Below are positions 21,551 through 25,305 of a DNA stretch of 25,305 nucleotides, piece after piece. Source of the DNA: Chloroflexi bacterium RBG_13_51_52 (GTDB lineage Bacteria; Chloroflexota; Dehalococcoidia; Dehalococcoidales; RBG-16-60-22); contig MGMT01000076.1 in assembly GCA_001796525.1 (NCBI GenBank), forward strand, positions 254 through 25,558, written 5' to 3'. A model generated the notes under the pieces. The model worked only from the letters and a program-made list of their open reading frames with translations, searched no databases and was not told where the DNA came from. Each line of letters opens with the position of its first letter. Within the stretch, counting starts at the first letter, position 1. The position numbers were made by a program, and so were the translations under genes.

Positions 21551-23041
21551 TTAGAACCACCGTTGAATGACCACTTTACTTTCGGTAAAGAAACGGATAG
21601 CTTCCTTGCCTTGGGTGTGCAGCACGCCATAGAAGGAGTCCTTCATGCCGCTGAACGGGAAAAATGCCACCGGAGCTACGATGCCGATGTTAATACCGAC
21701 ATTGCCGCTTTCGATACTGTACTGGAACTCGCGGGCACTCTTACCGTTAGAAGTGAAGATGGAGTGGCCGTTACCGAAGGGATTGGCATTACTGATTTTA
21801 ATCGCTTCATCCAGGTCTTTGACGCGCATGATGCTCATGACCGGTCCAAAGATTTCCTCGGAGCCGACGGGTGAATCAGGTCGCACGTTCTCAAAGATGG
21901 TTGGTCCTAGGAAACAGGTATCCGGTAGACCGCCTTCCGGCTTGACTTGACGTCCGTCCAGTAACAATTTTGCGCCATCTTTGATGCCGGTCTCGATATA
22001 TTTAAGGATTTTTGCCTTTTTAGTTTTGTCACGCACAGGGCCCATCTGTATCGATTCGTCCAGACCGTAGCCGATACGGATACTGGCGGCCATATCGACG
22101 ACTTTCTGTACGAAGCTCCGGTAGAAAGAGTCATCGTCCCCGACGATGACGGCATTGGCCGCTGCCAGACAGCGCTGACCGGCATTGCCGAAATAAGAGG
22201 TCATCATGGCAGCCACCGTCCTGTCCATATCGCAGTCAGGCATAATGGTCATGAAGTTCTTGGCGCCGCACTGGGCGATGACCCGTTTACCAGTTTCCCC
22301 GCATCTTTTATAGATAACATCTCTCCCGGTTGGCGTCGAGCCGACGAAGGTTATTCCGGTAATATCCGTGTGGTCAAGCATGCCATTGACGACGGTCCTT
22401 CCTCCGTGGACCACATTCCAGACGCCGGGCGGGAAACCGGCCTCTTCGACAAGCTCCGCGAGCCGCGTCTGGCTGTTGGGGACCTCGCTGGATGGCTTGA
22501 TGATGACGCAATTGCCGGTGGCTACAGCGTATGGTGCTGACCAAAGCGGAATCATCCAGGGGAAGTTGAAAGGTCCGATAATGCCGAAAACCCCCAGTGG
22601 GGTGGGAATTACCCACTCGTCGATGCCGTGAGCGATGTCCTCCGAATAGTACCCCTGCATTAGTGTGGGGATACCACAGGCCACCTCAACGTTTTCAATA
22701 CCACGCCTTGTCTCACCGCGTGATTCGTCAATGGTCTTGCCGTGCTCCTGTGTCTGGATGCGGCTGACTTCCTCGAAATTTTCTTCGAGCAGGTCTTTCA
22801 ACCTGAAGAGTAGCCTGGACCTGGCAAGAGGAGTAGTCCTTCTCCAGTCGGGGAACGCCTCTCTAGCAGCCACTACAGCGGAATTTATTTCTTCTTTAGT
22901 GGATATGGGTACCCTGGCAATTGTCTTACAATTGGCGGGATTGACTACATCCACAAGCTCACCTTTAGACTCGACCCACTCACCGCCGATATAGTTTTTT
23001 AGTGTTTTTTCCCCTTTTATCATTTCCTCTAAAAGAGCCAC
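21551..23041 (-). CDS. CoA-acylating aldehyde dehydrogenase, methylmalonate-semialdehyde dehydrogenase-like
   Basis: 496 aa, normal length. The catalytic Cys is Cys291 in GNAGQRCLAA, the oxyanion-stabilising Asn is Asn159 in IGPFNFPWMIP, and the cofactor-binding IIKPSSEVP and FVGSTPTGRDV segments are present. The general-base Glu region of hydrolytic ALDHs (ELGGK-type) reads QCGAKNF here (257-263). Loss of that Glu together with the MPDCD segment is the hallmark of the CoA-dependent methylmalonate/malonate-semialdehyde branch (mmsA/iolA). It should oxidise an aldehyde to acyl-CoA with NAD+; the true substrate is open. The start is GTG 23041, with GGAGGA eight bases away (supports it over the in-frame ATG six codons on). 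It forms an operon with the ferritin-like gene and is divergent from the OYE flavoprotein. Confidence 0.92.
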   Translation of the reverse strand: MALLEEMIKGEKTLKNYIGGEWVESKGELVDVVNPANCKTIARVPISTKEEINSAVVAAREAFPDWRRTTPLARSRLLFRLKDLLEENFEEVSRIQTQEHGKTIDESRGETRRGIENVEVACGIPTLMQGYYSEDIAHGIDEWVIPTPLGVFGIIGPFNFPWMIPLWSAPYAVATGNCVIIKPSSEVPNSQTRLAELVEEAGFPPGVWNVVHGGRTVVNGMLDHTDITGITFVGSTPTGRDVIYKRCGETGKRVIAQCGAKNFMTIMPDCDMDRTVAAMMTSYFGNAGQRCLAAANAVIVGDDDSFYRSFVQKVVDMAASIRIGYGLDESIQMGPVRDKTKKAKILKYIETGIKDGAKLLLDGRQVKPEGGLPDTCFLGPTIFENVRPDSPVGSEEIFGPVMSIMRVKDLDEAIKISNANPFGNGHSIFTSNGKSAREFQYSIESGNVGINIGIVAPVAFFPFSGMKDSFYGVLHTQGKEAIRFFTESKVVIQRWF

Positions 23042-23133
23042 AGATTCATTCCTCCTTATAGTTACGGGTGAGTTTCGTTGTGTATCCTAATTGAATTCAA
23101 ATATCCGCGTAAGATGAAAAATTATTAAGGGAA

Positions 23134-23151
23134 ACAATTTTTCTCAATTGT
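23134..23151. promoter_or_regulatory. Operator-like dyad between the divergent dehydrogenase and flavoprotein genes
   Basis: Perfect inverted repeat ACAATT-N6-AATTGT, about 95 bases before the dehydrogenase start and about 95 bases before the flavoprotein start. A second palindrome, TTGAATTCAA, lies near 23092-23101. Placement suits a shared regulator; no regulator gene is in the window. Confidence 0.35.
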
Positions 23152-23199
23152 CGCATTCAACATTGGTGCTTGTCAAATAAAGCCTGCACGCGAAATTTT

Positions 23200-23208
23200 T
23201 GCTATAAT
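23200..23208 (+). promoter_or_regulatory. Extended -10 promoter of the flavoprotein gene
   Basis: TGCTATAAT is an exact TGnTATAAT extended -10; no good -35 is at the right distance, as is common with this type. About 37 bases before the start codon. Confidence 0.55.
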
Positions 23209-23245
23209 ACGTTAGCCGGGATTTTCAGTTGAGGTGAATAAAAAG

Positions 23246-25135
23246 GTGGGAAATTTCAGACACATTTTTCAACCTATAAAAATAGGCAGGATGACGGTAA
23301 AAAACCGCATCGAGACGGCGCCCTGCGTGCCGTTCCTGGCAAGTATCGACAACGATGTGACGCGGGAGCTAATCGAGTGGGAGAAGGCATTTGCCAGGGG
23401 CGGTGCGGGCATCGTGACCATCGGAGATACGCCGATTATGAATGAAACCGCCGTGAAAGCGGGACATATCTTGAGCCTGGGCACAGACAAGGGCATCGGT
23501 GGCTTGAACCGGCTGGCTGAAGCCATAAAGCAGTACGGCGTAAAAGCTTCAATCGAACTTACCTACTTCGAGCCTGGTAAGCAATATTCACCAAACGATT
23601 TGTCGGTAGAAGAAATAAAATACATCATCGATAGTTATGCTAAAGCCGGTTTCCGCTGCCTGGCAGCCGGCATGGATATGATTCTAATTCACGGCGCGCA
23701 CGGGCACCTTATCAGTCAGTTCCTGTCTCTGCGGAAAAACAAGCGAACTGACAGCTACGGGGGAAGCTTTGAAAACCGGGCGAGATTCGCTACCCAAGTA
23801 CTGGAGGCTATCAGGGATAAGGTGGGGGATGGGCTGGCTATAGAGTACCGCATCAGCGCCGATGAACTGGTGCCGGGCGGACTCACGATAGAGGAGCAGC
23901 TGGAGTTCGTGAAAAGCATCCAGGAGAAAATCGACCTTATACATGTGTCAGTGGGGAACCTCTTCGTGCCCGGGGTAAGTCATTTAATGATTCAGCCCAC
24001 ATATGTTCCAAGGGGCGTAAATGTGCATTACGCGGAGCGCTTTAAAAAAGAGCTAAAGATACCCGTGACCGCCCTCGGTTCAATCGATATCATTTTAGCG
24101 GAAAAGATAATCGCGGAAAGCAGGGCGGACATGGTGGCGATGAACCGGGCTTTTATCGCCGACCCGGAATTAGTCAACAAGGCGAAGGCCGGTAGGGAAG
24201 ATACCATCCGGCCCTGCATACGCTGCAACATGTGCATCGCGCGGGCACACCCCTTTTTCCTACCACTGCGCTGCGCTGTGAATCCGCTGGCGGCGAGGGA
24301 AGCCGAGTTTATAAACCCCCCACCGCCTTCGCGGAAGAAAAAAGTTATCGTTATCGGTGGGGGACCGGCCGGCATGGAAGCAGCCAGGACTGCAGCGGGG
24401 AGGAGGCATGAAGTCATCCTGTATGAAAAAGACGACCATCTGGGCGGGACAATAACCATGGCTGCGGCAGTAACTTTTAAAGCGGACATGAAGCAGTACC
24501 TCGACTGGGCTGTCCGCACCACTGTAAGTGACCCGAATATTAAAGTTAGATTTGCCACGGAAGCGACGCCGAAAAGTGTAAGTGCAGAGAAACCGGATGT
24601 TGTTATTATCGCTGCGGGAGCGGTGCCTTTTATCCCTCAAATCCCCGGCATAAGTGGTGAAAATGTTGTACTAGCGGGTGATGTGGACACAGGCAGGGCG
24701 AAGGTCGGTGAGGTGGTGGTTGTGGCGGGGGCGGGACTGACCGGGTCCGAGACGGCGCTTTACCTGGCACAGCAGGGGAAGAAGGTAACGCTAATCGACA
24801 TGCTGTCGCTGGAGCAAATCGATGCTAACGCTCCGTTCGCAGATACTCGGACGTTGAGGAGAATGCTGCAAGAGCAAAAAGTTGACATAATAACAGAAGT
24901 CAGACTGGAAGAAATTACCGAGAAAAGCATTTTTATTGTTGATAAAAACGGCAGCCGGCAGGAAATTCCCTGCGATACAGTCGTCCTGTCTTTAGGCGTG
25001 CAGCCGCGCGAAGAGGTTATCGCCATGTTTGCTGATATCGCCCCTGATGTAAAGTTTATCGGAGATTGCCATAATCAGAAGGGTAATTTATACAGCGCTA
25101 CATCGGAAGGATTTTTCGCCGCGATAGAGCTTTGA
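23246..25135 (+). CDS. OYE-family NADH:flavin oxidoreductase / 2-enoate-reductase-like, FMN + Fe-S + FAD
   Basis: About 629 aa in three parts. Residues 1-340 form an FMN TIM barrel with the HGAHGHLISQFLS / RTDSYGGSFENRARF motifs of the Old Yellow Enzyme family. A cysteine cluster (about 323-342) for a [4Fe-4S] centre comes next, then a dinucleotide domain with VIVIGGGPAGMEAA (about 365, FAD) and VVVAGAGLTGSETALYL (NAD(P)H). The order is that of 2,4-dienoyl-CoA reductase, 2-enoate reductase and BaiCD/BaiH bile-acid enzymes. The cysteines run CX2CX2CX12C, whereas E. coli FadH-type enzymes have CX2CX3CX11C. Probable reaction: NADH-linked reduction of an activated C=C bond. The start is GTG 23246; the in-frame GTG at 23234 lies inside the GAGGTGA ribosome site (23231-23237). 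The substrate is not predictable. Confidence 0.92.
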   Translation: MGNFRHIFQPIKIGRMTVKNRIETAPCVPFLASIDNDVTRELIEWEKAFARGGAGIVTIGDTPIMNETAVKAGHILSLGTDKGIGGLNRLAEAIKQYGVKASIELTYFEPGKQYSPNDLSVEEIKYIIDSYAKAGFRCLAAGMDMILIHGAHGHLISQFLSLRKNKRTDSYGGSFENRARFATQVLEAIRDKVGDGLAIEYRISADELVPGGLTIEEQLEFVKSIQEKIDLIHVSVGNLFVPGVSHLMIQPTYVPRGVNVHYAERFKKELKIPVTALGSIDIILAEKIIAESRADMVAMNRAFIADPELVNKAKAGREDTIRPCIRCNMCIARAHPFFLPLRCAVNPLAAREAEFINPPPPSRKKKVIVIGGGPAGMEAARTAAGRRHEVILYEKDDHLGGTITMAAAVTFKADMKQYLDWAVRTTVSDPNIKVRFATEATPKSVSAEKPDVVIIAAGAVPFIPQIPGISGENVVLAGDVDTGRAKVGEVVVVAGAGLTGSETALYLAQQGKKVTLIDMLSLEQIDANAPFADTRTLRRMLQEQKVDIITEVRLEEITEKSIFIVDKNGSRQEIPCDTVVLSLGVQPREEVIAMFADIAPDVKFIGDCHNQKGNLYSATSEGFFAAIEL

Positions 25136-25154
25136 AAAGAGGTATTTTGCCCAA

Positions 25155-25305
25155 TTAATTTATGACGCCCTCTTTTCTTAAAGCCAGGATTTCTGGTCGA
25201 CTCTTGTTGAGAATAGAAAAAAGCAATTCTTCGGTGTGTTCTCCGAGAGCGGGGGCGCCTTGATAAACCCTGCCCGGCGTCTCGGAAAGGCGGAGGGGGG
25301 AACCG
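25155..25305 (-). CDS. Family III CoA-transferase, C-terminal end only
   Basis: The reverse strand is open from the window edge to TAA 25155-25157, giving 50 codons. The residues GSPLRLSETPGRVYQGAPALGE, then HTEELLFSILNKSRPEI and LALRKEGVIN, match the typical C-terminus of CaiB/BaiF CoA-transferases (SETP-x-x, GAPALGEHTEE, then a LR-x-EGVI end). The catalytic half is outside the window. It converges on the enoate-reductase-like gene with a 19-base gap. The partial length is due to the window edge. Confidence 0.85.
   Translation of the reverse strand, partial: GSPLRLSETPGRVYQGAPALGEHTEELLFSILNKSRPEILALRKEGVIN

Noticed and set aside
21535..21630. Extending the ferritin-like protein upstream to 21630
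   Set aside because: The extra 32 residues are read from the dehydrogenase 3' end, and the ATG at 21534 has the ribosome site.
1..25305. Defence system, CRISPR array, prophage, toxin-antitoxin pair, tRNA or riboswitch
   Set aside because: None is seen: no repeat-spacer pattern, no cloverleaf, no phage or nuclease motif, and no known riboswitch core that I can recognise by eye.

Overview
The window reads as a chromosomal segment of an anaerobic, mid-GC bacterium. The gene content fits a Chloroflexota / Dehalococcoidia-like organism: three family III CoA-transferase genes, an Old Yellow Enzyme / 2-enoate-reductase flavoprotein with an Fe-S cluster, a methylmalonate-semialdehyde-type CoA-acylating aldehyde dehydrogenase, an ACMSD-type amidohydrolase, an MMPL exporter and small unclassified cupin proteins. 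This placement is inferred from gene content only; there is no rRNA or other phylogenetic marker apart from gltX. I see no tRNA, rRNA, CRISPR array, insertion sequence or prophage gene.

Layout. (1) 1-416, minus: 5' part of a CorA Mg2+ transporter. (2) 561-4305, plus: a tight run of gltX, a shortened family III CoA-transferase, an NfeD-like membrane protein and a PflA-type radical SAM protein. (3) 4316-4450, minus: a 44-residue Lys-rich protein. (4) 4532-7080, plus: GNAT acetyltransferase, an AT-rich gap, a full-length CoA-transferase and a HIT hydrolase. (5) 7090-10244, minus: a soluble triple-PAS histidine kinase and an amidohydrolase, separated by a terminator and promoters. (6) 10441-16134, plus: a CPA1-type cation/proton antiporter, a nitroreductase, a GT39-like membrane protein, a small membrane protein followed by a copy of the GT39-like gene's 3' tail, and two related cupin genes holding three homologous units. 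(7) 16389-17747, plus: an MFS transporter behind a leader with a promoter, a mini-ORF and a terminator; it converges on an MMPL exporter (17759-20275, minus). (8) 20471-21106, plus: a TIGR04076-like protein with an extra C-terminal helical domain, converging on a minus-strand pair of aldehyde dehydrogenase and a ferritin-like protein (21103-23041). (9) 23246-25135, plus: an OYE / enoate-reductase flavoprotein, converging on the 3' end of a third CoA-transferase that leaves the window.

Functional reading. The right end (CoA-acylating aldehyde dehydrogenase, enoate-reductase-like flavoprotein, CoA-transferase) looks like a module for handling unsaturated or branched organic acids as CoA thioesters; the other CoA-transferases, amidohydrolase and nitroreductase fit the same lifestyle. 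No substrate can be assigned from sequence alone. The least explained parts are the cupin-like proteins at 14594-16134, the duplicated gene tail around 13924-14517, the shortened CoA-transferase inside the gltX operon, the leader before the MFS gene, and the 44-residue protein at 4316-4450.
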